From: Pictodentalium vernedei
Taxonomy: Eukaryota > Mollusca > Scaphopoda > Dentaliida > Dentaliidae
Length of the DNA stretch: 64,000 nucleotides
Direction: 5' to 3'
Assembly: GCA_031216915.1 (NCBI GenBank)
Contig: CM062292.1
Coordinates: 70,436,956-70,500,955, forward strand
Numbering within the stretch: the stretch's first letter is position 1; every line of letters begins with the position of its first letter. Under the pieces are notes generated by a model. The model was not told where the DNA came from and did not search any database. It saw only the letters and a program-made list of their open reading frames with translations. A program made the position numbers and the translations under genes. Of the stretch, positions 30,857 to 42,466 are shown piece after piece.

Positions 30857-30925
30857 GTCGACTCCTGAGTTGCAATGTGTTCTATGTGCCAGTAAGCACA
30901 TAGAACACATTGGAACTCAGGGTGA
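30857..30925. repeat. 69 bp palindrome
   Basis: ATGTGTTCTATGTGC / GCACATAGAACACAT with outer GAGTTG-CAACTC-like pairing. Confidence 0.75.
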
Positions 30926-31426
30926 CGAAATAGTAACACGGGTTTCCCTCGTAAATTTGGTTGGCGACAAAATGTGTTGTTTTTGTTGAAAGTTGTCAAA
31001 TGAATTGCTGAGTGTCCTTCTAATAATTGCTTTTATAAAAAGGAAGGTGCGTAATAAACACAGAACGCGGGCCTCTCGTTTTGTCCTTCCGCGCTGGCAC
31101 TTGTGCCATATCGATTAACCCATTCACACGCGTGTGTCGTTCTGCGTGTATAGTGTGAATTGATTGTTGATTATTTTGTAGATGACTTCTCTAACATGAC
31201 GTCGTTGCAGATATTATTTTCAGCTGTATCCGAAACATTCGAAACCTGAAATTTCTCATGCTTTATTTGAAGGCAAGAAGTATTTTCTCTCGTAATAGGT
31301 ACTGTCTGAGAAGACATTTGGAACACATCAATCATTTATCTTGAGAAAATACCTAGATTGTGGCTCTATTATATATTCACTTAAACCCCGTGGTATATTT
31401 CATTTTAAATTGTCGGTCTGATCAGG

Positions 31427-31447
31427 GGGGGGGGGGGGGGGGGGGCA
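31427..31447. repeat. Poly-G tract
   Basis: About 20 consecutive G, part of a segment (CACTGAAAATTTGCAAGACG) that recurs in inverted form at 32,256-32,300. This hints at a degenerate inverted-repeat element spanning ~31,400-32,320. Confidence 0.6.
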
Positions 31448-31623
31448 CTGAAAATTTGCAAGACGTGACGTCCTATTTTTTATTCGGCTCCTTTTTACAC
31501 CCACCCACCCACTACGTGCAAGTTTTCTACACCCACCCCCCCCCCAAACTCTCCCATTAAAATCCAAAATAAACTTATAAACTTAGTAGGCACAGCTGTC
31601 TTAAGGGGGTTTTCATAATCATC

Positions 31624-31851
31624 TTAACCCTTTACCCAACGTAACGGCCAAAAAGGCCAGCGCTATTCTCAAAAATTGTTTCATTTTTTGTCTCAAAAAC
31701 ATAGGTTATGACCCCTCATTGGAACGAGCACGTCGAGCTCGTTCCAATGAGGGGTCATAACCTATGTTTTTGAGACAAAAAATGAAAAAATTAGTTATTC
31801 AATCATTTTCTGGCAAGTGTCGTCTGCTTTTCATGTTAGGTAAAGGGTTAA
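31624..31851. mobile_element. TTAA-ended foldback MITE, family B (copy 2)
   Basis: TTAACCCTTTACCCAACGTA ... TAGGTAAAGGGTTAA. The central arms are essentially perfect for ~50 bp around GAACGAGC.CGTCGAGCTCGTTC. The most symmetrical copy of the family. Confidence 0.88.
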
Positions 31852-33431
31852 ACTGGTACCACTAATTTAAACCTCTGTGGGCTGCTGTGGGCCCCAATCT
31901 ACAAATGACAAGCTGTTCATTATAGGCTTGGCCAGGGCAGGTGTACATATACGGGAACAAATTTTCGAAAATTTGAATTGTTCCCAAAATATTGTCTGCA
32001 CATGTTCTACATTTCGAACAAGACACCCATCCCCAACTAACGTGTGACATTTTCCTAGTTTAAGCCCAATATTCTCACATATAAAGCCTCCTGATGTTGT
32101 ATTTATGTTAAGAGTGTGATGTACAACATCATCTTTAAGGTTTGAAACACAAATGATTGTATATATTAGCTGATATATTGATATATTTTTAAAAATTTCA
32201 AAAAATTGCACAAGTTGGAAATGAACATTTTTGGCGCACTCAAGAGACCCACCCACCCCCATGTCACGTCTTGCAAATTTTTCGCGGCCTCCCCCTGGTC
32301 TGATGAGACTTTAAGTGACGAAAGCACTAACTGAATCTTTTGTAAATAGTTTAAAAATGACCAAATTATTTTGTATTCTATGTACATGTGGCTGAAAGTG
32401 AATAATATAGACATATAAAGAATTGTTTGAAACTGGTATCCTTTATTTTGTTTTTATATGACATACTTGAATTGACAAACCTTTGTTCTGTTATACACTT
32501 CACAGGCGTGTCGTTCTTCTATTTAGATAGTAAAGTGGTAGGACTAAAAACACCATAAAGTTAAAACTAGAAGTCCTGTCATGACATGCGCACAAATAGC
32601 ACGTCGATCTACGCGTTAATCTACGCGTTATGACAATAGTAAGGCTATCAAATTCTGTACACGTGGCCTGTGCACAAGCAATGTTTCAGCCAATGGACCT
32701 CCGGGTAACCCGGAGGTCCATTGGCAGAAACATTGCCTGTGTTTGCTATGAGTAACCAGGAGAACCTGCCGTGCTTTGGCTGCCATTCGATATGGCAATT
32801 GCGCGCAATTCATACACGCACTTAAGCCTAGATAAGCGCAGAGTTCATAACAGGACTTCTAGATTTAACTGTAATATAGTCCTGAATAGAGCTGGCTTTC
32901 GCCTTCATCGGGTTCAAAACAATACAACTCACACAGTACGCATCAATCTACATAACTGACAAACTGAGAAGTCGAAAAATGTATTTATTATATTTTCACT
33001 TGTTTTTCCCTGAACTATACATATCATATCCTATTCGACGGTGATATTACACTCTCAAACTGTTATTAAACTATCAGCGCTGACGGACTATTTTAATTGA
33101 CATGTGAAGGTTGACGAAACAGTTTTGGCCAAGCTACTATCAACAATCCCATTATAAACATTACGTTCAACATCTATTCCAAGAAATGCTGAATGAAATA
33201 TTCCCAGAAACAATCCAATTCACCACAATACAGATACATTCAGTTAGAAAATTTACAATGCACATTTGTTCGATTCTTGAATAATGGAACGTTACGTCAC
33301 AAATTAACAGATGTTGGTTTATATATTTCTACGCATGCCATGGGGCGATTCAAGTTTCACATAGTTTCAGACAGTTAGTTATCTATTTCATCCCTGCTGT
33401 GGGTAAAATGAACGGGAAATATAATAAACAC
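31852..33431. other. No gene; partial MITE core at 32,672-32,742
   Basis: AT-rich non-coding sequence. 32,672-32,742 is the central hairpin of the 261 bp MITE (TTTCAGCCAATGGACCTCCG and complement) without its ends. Open frames of 60-130 codons here show no domain. Confidence 0.55.
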
Positions 33432-33580
33432 AATAGTGAACTGTCTGGATCAACGTACCTGGTTTATCCTCTTGTGTGATGCGAGGATTATTTTTTACTC
33501 GGCTTCGCCTCGTAAAAAATAAACCTCTCGCACCACACTCGAGGATAAACCACGTACGTCGATCCAGACAGTTCACTATT
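33432..33580. repeat. 149 bp palindrome
   Basis: AATAGTGAACTGTCTGGATC and its complement at the right end, with inner GGTTTATCCTC/GAGGATAAACC and a TCGGCTTCGCCTCG centre. Confidence 0.8.
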
Positions 33581-33605
33581 GCATACATATTTCTTGTAAA
33601 TATTT

Positions 33606-33682
33606 CAACAAAAACATATCATATGAACCCATCAATGGAACGAGCTCGTTCCATTGACAGATCACATGATATAGTTTTGTTG
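33606..33682. repeat. 77 bp palindrome
   Basis: CAACAAAAACATATCATATG arm, centre GGAACGAGCTCGTTCC. The centre resembles that of TTAA family B. Confidence 0.65.
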
Positions 33683-34823
33683 ATGTTTTTTAAAATTTGA
33701 AAAAAAATAAATATTAAAATATCCAATTTTGATATCGTGTACGTTGGGTGAAGTATTAATGGGTTTTAAACCGTTCGTTTATCAAAAGTCCATCAACCAT
33801 TTTACTGCCACGCCCACTTTAGCCATATATGGAGGACCTCTATGTACGCCTGTATGCGAGGAAGTTTAATAAGATTTATGACATACTTGAAACTCTATCA
33901 TCTGATTAAGAGTTCAAAAGGCCTCTCTGAGCCCTTTCCAACAATTAATTAGATTGTAGGTTTGATCTGCGTATACCAGAACGTACAGATAATCACCATA
34001 AAACAGGTGCAATAGTCGCTTTCGACAGCGTAAGTGTTAATGAATGCTTCAAAATATCTTCGTCAATGGGGACCATTATTAGAACTCTGCCAGAACAACG
34101 TAATTCGAGGCCTACGTCGTTTGTTTTTGTTTGTTTTTTTTTTTGTTTTTTTTGTTTTTTTTGTTTTTTTTTTGGGGGGGGGGGGCATTTATGCATTTTA
34201 ATAGATTTTGAATCAAGTGATAAATAGAATCATCAACTCATAAAGGGGATGGGTGGGGGTGCTACCCCCATCGGGGACGGTTAACTCGAAGGCAGCGTCG
34301 GAGAACTCGGCCAAATTCGGCAGGTAGATAACCTTATGTAAACACCATAAAGGTAGTGATAATGCTCCAACAGACCCGACACACGTGCAGAATAAACCCG
34401 ATGGGCATATAATCACTACATAGACAAAAAATCGATATTTGACTATATCTTCAGATATTTGGGTTTATGTTAACTTGGCTTCCCGTAGTTGCCGGCTTTC
34501 TGGACATAACTTTTCATTTTGATAGAAATATAGCGATATTTTGCGTTTCGTTTTGACTCTCTCCTCTAAAATCAGCTGGGTTAAAAATCAACCCAAATCA
34601 ACTGAGTGGAGTGAATATGAACCCAATTCCATGTACATATTGTTCGAAGAATAAGGCCCTTTATTTTTCTTTCTCTGATTTCTTTCTTTTTGTATTCAGA
34701 CTGAGTTTGTTTTCAATATCAATGTACCTTTTGGTTGTTTTTTTAAAAGATGAATATATTTTTTCATCCGTGTTATAACGTTCAATGTTTCCCAAAGTAG
34801 CTAATCATTTATTCTAAGCCGCA

Positions 34824-34824
<1 letters not shown>
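33683..34824. other. No gene; poly-T/poly-G tract
   Basis: Contains a T-rich then G-rich tract (34,130-34,186). No recognisable coding sequence before the LINE fragment. Confidence 0.5.

Positions 34825-34885
<61 letters not shown>
34825..34885. repeat. (ATT)n microsatellite
   Basis: About 20 ATT units directly before the LINE remnant. Confidence 0.95.
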
Positions 34886-34886
<1 letters not shown>

Positions 34887-34962
34887 AAGAACTCTCTGTC
34901 ACACTGAAACCAGGGGTAATGTGTTGTCTACCGAACCAAACAAACCAAAAGAATATATAAAG

Positions 34963-36078
34963 AAGAGAAATGCGAAGCGTTGCATATATCCCCGAAAGAT
35001 GTCATAAAAGGATAGATAAGTCTCTCGGGGCATAAACAAAATTAAAAGAAAGTTTCCAACAATGCACCACAAAAAAAAAAAAAAAATAAAATGGATTTCA
35101 ATCAGCGTTCATAAGTTATTAAACGAAAACCAAATCTAGGAAGGTCGCCATGGTGGCCATATTGAATTGATTATCTGATCAAAAATCGAAAAGAAGCTTC
35201 CTATAAACACCAATAATACATAACCAAAAATAGAAATTGATTCGAGTCAGTATTCATTAGTTTCTGGACGGAAACTAAATTCAATATGGCCGCCATGGAA
35301 GCCATAATGAAATGGCCACCGACGGCCTTCTTGGTTCAGCTGACTGGTCCAACATTCAAAGAAAACCTCCCCCTGGACAGCAGTAATGCATAATTCAAAA
35401 ATTAAAAATGATTCAAGTAAGCACTCATTAGTTATTGGTCGGAAACCAAATTCAATATGGCCGTCAACTGCATAATTCAAAACTAAAAACTTATTCGAGT
35501 CAGCATTCATTAGTTATTGGACGGAAAACAAATTCATTATGGCCGCAATGACGGCCATATTGAATTGGATGAATTGGCTAGATAATCCAAAATCGAAAGG
35601 AAGCTTCCTCTAGACACCAATAGTGCATGACCAAAAATAAAATTGATTGGAGTCAGTATTTATTAGTTATTGGGCGGAAACCAAATTCAAGATGGCCGCC
35701 ATAATGAATTGGCCACTGGAGGCCATCTGGGTTCGGTTGACTGGTGCACAATCGACAGGAAGCTTTCTCTAGACACCAAAAATGCATAATTAAAAAATAC
35801 AAATGATTCGAGTAAGCATTCATTAGTTATTGGACGGAAACGAAAATCAATATGTCTGTCTTGGCGGCCATATTGAATTGGCTAGCTTGACCAAAGTCGA
35901 AAGAAAGCATTGTCTGGTCATCCACAAGTAACCCCTAAAATTATGATTTGATCAAATAATCATTTCTTTAGTTATTTGACGGAAACCAAAAGTTAACGGA
36001 CGGACACCGGATGACGGACACCGGACGACGGGCGGACATGGTGAAAACATAATGCCCCCGAGAGATTCTCGGGAGCAT
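34963..36078. repeat. Hairpin-ended block of ~190 bp degenerate tandem repeats
   Basis: Splits the LINE between EYIK and NWRPISL. Near each end is a CCCCGA...TCTCGGG(G/A)GCATAAA hairpin (34,990-35,036 and 36,053-36,078). Between them lie several degenerate units with TCATTAGTTATTGGACGGAA, ACCAAATTCAATATGGCCGC and GGCCATATTGAATTGG. Non-coding; class not recognised. Confidence 0.7.
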
Positions 36079-36193
36079 AAAAACTGGCGACCTATTTCAC
36101 TAAACAACGTAGATACTAAAATTGGTTCAATTGTGATTGCAAACCGTATTAAAAAAGTTTTATCTAAATTAATCTCGGAAACTCAGCTGGGCT

Positions 36194-36196
36194 TTA
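36194..36196. other. 3-bp target duplication (TTA), left
   Basis: TTA here and at 42,755-42,757 flank the Academ-like element. Read without the element and one TTA, the LINE frame continues through the site. Confidence 0.85.
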
Positions 36197-36242
36197 TAGC
36201 GGGGGAGGAATTCGCTAGAATTGTGCACTTGGTGATACCTTC

Positions 36243-37626
36243 CTGAAATTTGGCATGATGTAAGGGTAGGCATCAGAGATTTCAAAATCGATCGGCTACA
36301 AGTTGGCACCATCCTCTAGCCACCACTAGCAGCGAAATCCAAAATGGCCGCCAAGCGGATCGAAAAAAAGCTATTTTCGCCGATCGCACAACTGAAGCTC
36401 CAAACCTAACACCATACATGTGCTGTAATTGATGTGAATGATGGAGTGAAGCCCTTGGAACAAGTTGGGGGGAAGATTAATGGATAATGGGATCAGAATT
36501 TCCGTCGATGTGTGCGTCTGTGTGTCTGACTGTCAGTATGATCGTCCGTCCGTAGATAAATTAGTGTTGAATGTTTCTCGGGAATGCAATGGTCAAATGA
36601 ACATGGTATGAGAGATTCCTGTCAACACATGAACAAGGGTACTCGATAGTATGCAGCAGTGGGGATACTTGGACATTTGATAATCCAATTAAAGTGACAG
36701 TCTATTCTCAACTTCCGGCATTTTCGATAGATTTATTTTCTAAGAAAATAAAACTATCAAATTTCTAGAGGAGTTCTGGTTCAATCTCAACACCATAGCG
36801 ACACGTCTGCCAGCAAGGGCAGTGCTGGAATGAACTCGGGATGCATTAGTTCCCGTTGTTAATTATACAATGTTATCTTGCCAGTATAGAACATTGGCAA
36901 AATGGGACTAGAAGGGGTGAGTGTATGTTTGCAGTCATTCGAGGTACAGGAATATTTTTTGACTACAAGTAGTATTCTTCATTTTCGGCCAGTTAAGATG
37001 TGGTGTGTTCCAAGTCAGGATTAATGTTGCCGACACTTAATGCCCATCCCTCATGGTATGCTACTTTACCAGGGATATAGAGATATAGCCACCACTGGGA
37101 GCCAAAACATGACCTTTGATGTCGATGAGTGGTCGAAATGTTTTAGCGAATAACTTATCGAAATATGATCCGGTATGGCAATTTGATACCTTACGTTAGA
37201 TTTATTAGATCAACTCAGGTATGGATTCATTGAGACATGAGTGCGCTACAAGATGAAGGATTTCCAAGTTGATTTGCTATGGAGTAGGAACTGACTAGTC
37301 ACATGTGGCCTATGGCCAGAGAAAGACAAGGATACCATAGATGAACACACGGGTGAACGAAGGTATCAACTGTTGTACAGAGGCAAAATAGTTGGGGATA
37401 TTGTATCATGCTATGCATGAATTAACACCGTCTTGTGCAGTAAATAACAGACTATTTTCCGAAATCTAAAACTGTATTCCTATACCCCGGACAATGTAGC
37501 AAGCCACATGGGATGAACATTTGTTAGCAAAATCAACTCAACTAGAAACATGACATGTGTTAACTGGCCGAAAATGGAAAAAAAAATACCAGAATAGGAG
37601 ATGACTGGTCCTAACATGACAGTATA
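36243..37626. other. Non-coding 3' region of the Academ-like element
   Basis: Lies between the left terminal repeat and the stop codon. No second gene or strong repeat recognised. Confidence 0.55.
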
Positions 37627-40600
37627 CTACTCAATATTGTTACAACAGCCACCTTCACACTTACACAAAGGTGTGCACCTTAATCCAGCTTTCAAGCATT
37701 TGCAATTGCCCTTGCAGGCCTTGGCACAACTACAGTGGAGCATCAGTGCACATGCAGCACTTGCGTCTCCTAGGTGAGTCCAAAATGGGACCAGAATATT
37801 GAGACGTGGATTCCACTCCCATCCGTACTGTGATGGGTCTGGCACACATAAGTGTTTCTGCAGAGCACGATGCCAAATGAAAGATGACACAAGAATTACC
37901 CTTTTTACATGTTGATACAGAGCTGCTTTGGTGGGCGGGATGTTTTCCATAGACTTAAGGCCATGTGTGAACATATGCCGTCTCGCATCATTGACACGTG
38001 TACTGACACAACTGTTACTGTACATCTGTATGGTGAGTTTTTCGATATGCTGCATATGAGGGGAATCCTCTGAAAAGACTTGCGGATTCTCAGTCAATTC
38101 TATCATCATTTCAGTTGATGCGGGAAAATTCATCCATGCATTCCATCCTGTCTTCTTCCCAATGCCGAGCATGCTGGATGTTACATCACAACCTGTGAAG
38201 GCGTGGAAGAAAGTCAGGGCCTTACAGTAATCAGGTCCAAGTTGTGAAGCTATCTCATGAATTGGCATATCTTTATATGCCTTTCCAATTCCAAACCCAA
38301 TCCACAGCTCACTGAGTCCAAGGTCACGGAATGTTGCGAAATGGTGCAAAGACAGAATGACGACATCAGAATCAACCGTGCGAAGAAAAGCTATTTTGTG
38401 ACCTTGTGAGACTGCATGGTTGAGATGAAGCATCATGCGCGTGTCTGCTTCCTCGTGGTTCGATGGAGATATGTCACATAAGCTAACATCCTTATTGCAT
38501 AGTACATATTCTCCTGATGTCGTTAACAACTGGTACTCGGATGTTGATGTTAATTTCAGCAGTTCAGCAGACAGGAACTTGAAAAATTCGTCTTTATTCT
38601 CACTAACTTTCAAGAATGCCTGCCAATTCTTCCCTTTAGGTAAAGGGACGTTCTCGGACACCCGTATCAACCTAACTGCTGTCTCACCGAGGCGTTTTGC
38701 TCGCGTCTGATTCTTCAAACTGCCTTCGGGGTAACAGTCATAGATCGCATCAACCCTTGTGGTGTTCGTGTTAATCAGAGATTCGATGTATGGCAATAAT
38801 TGCAATCGAGCATATTCTCCAAACAGATCCGCTTTCTGTGGTTTGATTACATGGACTACAGCAGGCATATCCAAGATGACAACTGAAGCTTGTCTAGCTG
38901 CTGAATTCTTCCCTTGTGCAGGAATAGCTGGTAAACAATTGAGAATTTGAGATTTTGTCCCACTCCGTAGCTTACCTCTATCGGATAATGCTGGCGGATC
39001 ACGTGCATTCTCGTGCATGAAAAACTCATCCATGTTTGAATCAGGCCGGGCTTGCAGTGAAACGAACATCTGGGTAACTATTGCGGCAGTTGCTTTACTT
39101 GACATGAGTTTGTCTCGGCCTTTGTCCAGGTTGGCTGGGGGTGGGTTAAGGAAGGTATATATATTTGCCTTGGGAATAACATCATTCAGGGGTACGGTGC
39201 ATTCCACAAGCCTTTCCTTCAAGAAAGTGGAATATAAATGCTTGCCCCTTTCGGGTAATGACCGTAAACTCTTACTAACTTCGGGGTCCATATATTCACC
39301 AGTATCTAATGTCACCAGCTGACCACTAGTTTCATCATAAGGGTTGATAATGAGTCCCTGATTCACCAGATCGAGGAGAGATTTCAATTGATTCAGAAAT
39401 TTTTTCTGCTCTGATACCGAACTTTCCGGGTGTTCCGTGTTATCTGATGATGTTGTGTGGAAACTTGCATATTCATACTCATCTATAACACGCAGAACTT
39501 CTGACCTTGAAAGCTCAATAACGACTTTCTCTTCAGCCTGGCCATAGAGACCTTTTGGACCACTGTCTTCTTTGAGTAGTTGGATACTATGTTCTTGGCT
39601 CTGATCTAAACCCATCATACTGAACTTCCTCTCACTACGCTGGACCACAAAATGGCCTTCCATGAATTTGTTGTGGATTGAAGGATGCCGCCTGGGTAGC
39701 TGAGACATGTCTCTCAGAAATACGGGGACCCACCGACAATAATTTGTATGTCCTAGGGCAAAAAAGTAACTGCACAACTCATCGATAGAACACAGTGTAC
39801 CAGGCCAGTTACCGATTCGTTGGTTCCGAACGAATTGACAGCTTGTCAAGAGAAAGTTCCGAACGATTTCACCCCAATAGCGCGCAGTTGGAGATTGTGA
39901 AAGAATCCTCTGTTCCCACATTTCAAATGACTCATGGGGCCCAGTCTGCTGACAGTAAATCTCATAAGCATTCTTTCTGAGGATCTCAAGCCAAGCTAGA
40001 GTGAGAAGATATGCCTGTCGCGTCCTCTTGACATGTTTCCCACCAAGTAGGGATGATGCTACACCGGGTGTGAATATCTTTGCGAGGTGAAACATTCGCT
40101 CCCAACCAGAACCACCCATAAGCTTACCACCAGCTTCTTGGGTGCACATTTCAAGATGCAGGAATCCAATCATACACACCATTCGATCCTCACCTATCTC
40201 CTCTGGGAACAGCCATTGACATTTTTTCTGCCTGGCATACAACGGACAGTCACCTTCAATGACAGGTATCTGGCCGGGGTTTACGAAAGCAGTAGCTTCC
40301 CTGACCACATACATAGCATGCTTCTGCATACTGAGTGAGTCCGCTTTCTGCTCACTGAAAACAGGGAATACCCCAATAACTGCACGAGGTTTGACATTGT
40401 CTTGATCTTCATGTTTTGAAAAGAAGCCTGAAAAGGTCACAGGGACTTCATCAAGCTGCCAGCTGCCATCAACCTTCCCTTTATTGCTGATCTGTGACAC
40501 ATGAGACAACCAGTCATTCTCTCCCACGTTCAAATCTGCATATTCATTGGGCCGTACATTACATTCATCTGGAGATTCAAGCCTGATGTCCCCACCAAAG

Positions 40601-42285
40601 TCTTCAACGAAAGGAACAAATGCATAGTCGTCTGGGAGTTCAATTTGTGTGTCTTCTGGAACATCTAAACTCAGTGGTGGGGGATCAGTACCCACATTGT
40701 CCCTGCTCAGTTGACCAATGAGTGTGATGGACGTACCATGCATATCAGATCTACCAGATACATCAATGTTATCAGTGGTTCCTATCGAGAAAACATTACG
40801 TTTGCAGTTAGCTGGGACTACAACACCTTCGTTCTTGAACCGCAGTGAAACAGCTCTCGCGAAACTCCTGCGAACATCCATTACGCGATCATAAGAGACA
40901 GAGAGTCCCATTTGATGAAAATCTCTGATAAGATTTTTCATACGATCATGGGCATGCAACTTCAAACCCACATAAAGAGGCATTGGAGTTTCTCTGTCAC
41001 GTCTCTGGTGAACATTTTGTGCATGTTCGGAGCGTTTCGCTGAATTGCTGATCAACATCTGTGAAATAGTACAAGCCACTCGAGTCTTGGCATTAACAGT
41101 CTCATCATCGCCTAAGTTCTGTATACTACATGTGCCCTCAAGTAGAACTCTAAGAAGAGTCAGGAGTGAGTTGGGTACAGGCTCGCTCAAGCAATAAGAT
41201 GAAAATGATCCCGTGAAAGGAGCTTGAGATATGAGTATGTGTTTACGCAGAAGAAGACCCACATCAACTATCTTTTTTGCCTCTTCCTCAGACACTATAC
41301 GAGTTAAAGATTCGGACAACAAGGAGCCAACTCGAAACCTACTTGAAATAAACACATCTCTACCCTGTGTGAAGGCGTCCCAGCCATCGCCCAATTTCTG
41401 CAACAAATGTTCTTTGAATCGAGTGGAATGTATTTCTTCACTAAGCCAATCAGAACCGACTTGCTTCAACCTCCGACTGTACAGATTCTTGAGATCGACA
41501 AGCTTCATCGCGGAATCGTTGTGTTCAACAAATGTTATGAGCTCTGCCATAACGAGAGGGTCATAGGGCAGGCCTGACGCGGAATGTTCGGCGTTCTTCG
41601 ACTTTTTAGATTTAGCCGCTCGTGCTTCATTGGCAAGCTTACAATAACAGGTTTTGTGATAGTAAAGATCACTAGCAGCGGAATCAAATGCTGCATTGAC
41701 CCGAGAAAAAACAACCCAGTTCTCGGCTTCCTTTGCCATAATTTTGAGTTTATTGTTATCAGACATTGATCTGCAAATAGGCTCACTGCTGTCACCTTCG
41801 CGTTTGTGACAATAAACACACTGGGGCAGTTTCCTGTCACAGCCAGATTCAAAACTTGTCCGTGTTCTTTTAGGACTCAGCGTGGAGCAGGATGCCACTG
41901 CCTCATTTCGCTCTCGCTTGTGTAGCACGCGCTGTACGATGTGAGTCCGAATACTGTCACGGCATGTCTTATGATATATTGCCTTATTCGTCAACAGTGA
42001 CATCGACATACACTCATCACTCTCTCTCATCAAACAATCAATGGTCAAATTATATGGAAGCTCAACGCCATTATCTAGGAAGCGCGTTATGTCTTCCTCA
42101 ATAGCTTTATAGGCGTCATGAAAACGAGATTCTCTATACGGACGCATCAATTTCTTGGAACTGTCTTGCTGGCAAAAGCAACAACGTTCCCAGTCAGTAC
42201 TAGTCCGTACACGAAGAGGATTCTCACTCATTCTGTGAATGATTTTTGTGAACAATCGCGTTCTCGAATTAATTTCGACAGACAA
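37627..42285 (-). CDS. Transposase-type protein with XPG/FEN1-like nuclease and CXC end
   Basis: Up to 1,552 residues with no internal stop. The frame is also open from Met-19 (MSENPLRVRTS), a plausible alternative start. N-terminal zinc-type clusters: CCFCQQD near residue 35, CVYCHKREGD near 155 and YYHKTCYCKL near 210. C-terminal third: NHEEADTRMMLHL (~1,274), TVDSDVVIL (~1,303), FHAFTGCD (~1,360) and LGIGKKTGW (~1,374). These correspond in order to the two acidic clusters and helix-turn-helix Gly motif of XPG/FEN1 nucleases. The last ~35 residues, CSCAKACKGNCKCLKAGLRC onward, form a CXC/tesmin-like Cys-rich domain. A DDE core is expected in the middle for Academ transposases but I could not place it. 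Presumed nuclear, acting on the element ends. Confidence 0.75.
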   Translation of the reverse strand: MSVEINSRTRLFTKIIHRMSENPLRVRTSTDWERCCFCQQDSSKKLMRPYRESRFHDAYKAIEEDITRFLDNGVELPYNLTIDCLMRESDECMSMSLLTNKAIYHKTCRDSIRTHIVQRVLHKRERNEAVASCSTLSPKRTRTSFESGCDRKLPQCVYCHKREGDSSEPICRSMSDNNKLKIMAKEAENWVVFSRVNAAFDSAASDLYYHKTCYCKLANEARAAKSKKSKNAEHSASGLPYDPLVMAELITFVEHNDSAMKLVDLKNLYSRRLKQVGSDWLSEEIHSTRFKEHLLQKLGDGWDAFTQGRDVFISSRFRVGSLLSESLTRIVSEEEAKKIVDVGLLLRKHILISQAPFTGSFSSYCLSEPVPNSLLTLLRVLLEGTCSIQNLGDDETVNAKTRVACTISQMLISNSAKRSEHAQNVHQRRDRETPMPLYVGLKLHAHDRMKNLIRDFHQMGLSVSYDRVMDVRRSFARAVSLRFKNEGVVVPANCKRNVFSIGTTDNIDVSGRSDMHGTSITLIGQLSRDNVGTDPPPLSLDVPEDTQIELPDDYAFVPFVEDFGGDIRLESPDECNVRPNEYADLNVGENDWLSHVSQISNKGKVDGSWQLDEVPVTFSGFFSKHEDQDNVKPRAVIGVFPVFSEQKADSLSMQKHAMYVVREATAFVNPGQIPVIEGDCPLYARQKKCQWLFPEEIGEDRMVCMIGFLHLEMCTQEAGGKLMGGSGWERMFHLAKIFTPGVASSLLGGKHVKRTRQAYLLTLAWLEILRKNAYEIYCQQTGPHESFEMWEQRILSQSPTARYWGEIVRNFLLTSCQFVRNQRIGNWPGTLCSIDELCSYFFALGHTNYCRWVPVFLRDMSQLPRRHPSIHNKFMEGHFVVQRSERKFSMMGLDQSQEHSIQLLKEDSGPKGLYGQAEEKVVIELSRSEVLRVIDEYEYASFHTTSSDNTEHPESSVSEQKKFLNQLKSLLDLVNQGLIINPYDETSGQLVTLDTGEYMDPEVSKSLRSLPERGKHLYSTFLKERLVECTVPLNDVIPKANIYTFLNPPPANLDKGRDKLMSSKATAAIVTQMFVSLQARPDSNMDEFFMHENARDPPALSDRGKLRSGTKSQILNCLPAIPAQGKNSAARQASVVILDMPAVVHVIKPQKADLFGEYARLQLLPYIESLINTNTTRVDAIYDCYPEGSLKNQTRAKRLGETAVRLIRVSENVPLPKGKNWQAFLKVSENKDEFFKFLSAELLKLTSTSEYQLLTTSGEYVLCNKDVSLCDISPSNHEEADTRMMLHLNHAVSQGHKIAFLRTVDSDVVILSLHHFATFRDLGLSELWIGFGIGKAYKDMPIHEIASQLGPDYCKALTFFHAFTGCDVTSSMLGIGKKTGWNAWMNFPASTEMMIELTENPQVFSEDSPHMQHIEKLTIQMYSNSCVSTRVNDARRHMFTHGLKSMENIPPTKAALYQHVKRVILVSSFIWHRALQKHLCVPDPSQYGWEWNPRLNILVPFWTHLGDASAACALMLHCSCAKACKGNCKCLKAGLRCTPLCKCEGGCCNNIE

Positions 42286-42349
42286 ATCAGAATTGCTTGC
42301 GGAATTACGCCAAACAAGAGATTGTATGGCAAAGAGACTGCTTCATAAA

Positions 42350-42425
42350 GAGCGTTGTTTCTCCGGGATCAGCGTCATTCAGGTTTGCCTGAATGACGCT
42401 GATCCCGGAGAAACAACGCTCTTTT
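42350..42425. repeat. 76 bp perfect palindrome upstream of the transposase gene
   Basis: AAGAGCGTTGTTTCTCCGGG and its exact complement at the right, centred on CAGGTTTGCCTG. Sits in the 5' region of the Academ-like element. Confidence 0.85.
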
Positions 42426-42426
42426 C

Positions 42427-42466
42427 AAGTTCCAAGAAATTGATGCGTCCGTATAGAGAATCTCGT
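42427..42466. repeat. Inverted copy of transposase codons 42,121-42,161
   Basis: TTCCAAGAAATTGATGCGTC continuing to GAGAATCTCGTTTT is the reverse complement of coding sequence ~270 bp away. The duplicated stretch translates to KKLMRPYRESRF in both places. Confidence 0.85.

Noticed and set aside
36052..36246. Separate small reverse-transcriptase gene
   Set aside because: It is a fragment of the interrupted LINE, running from one insertion edge into the terminal repeat of the next.
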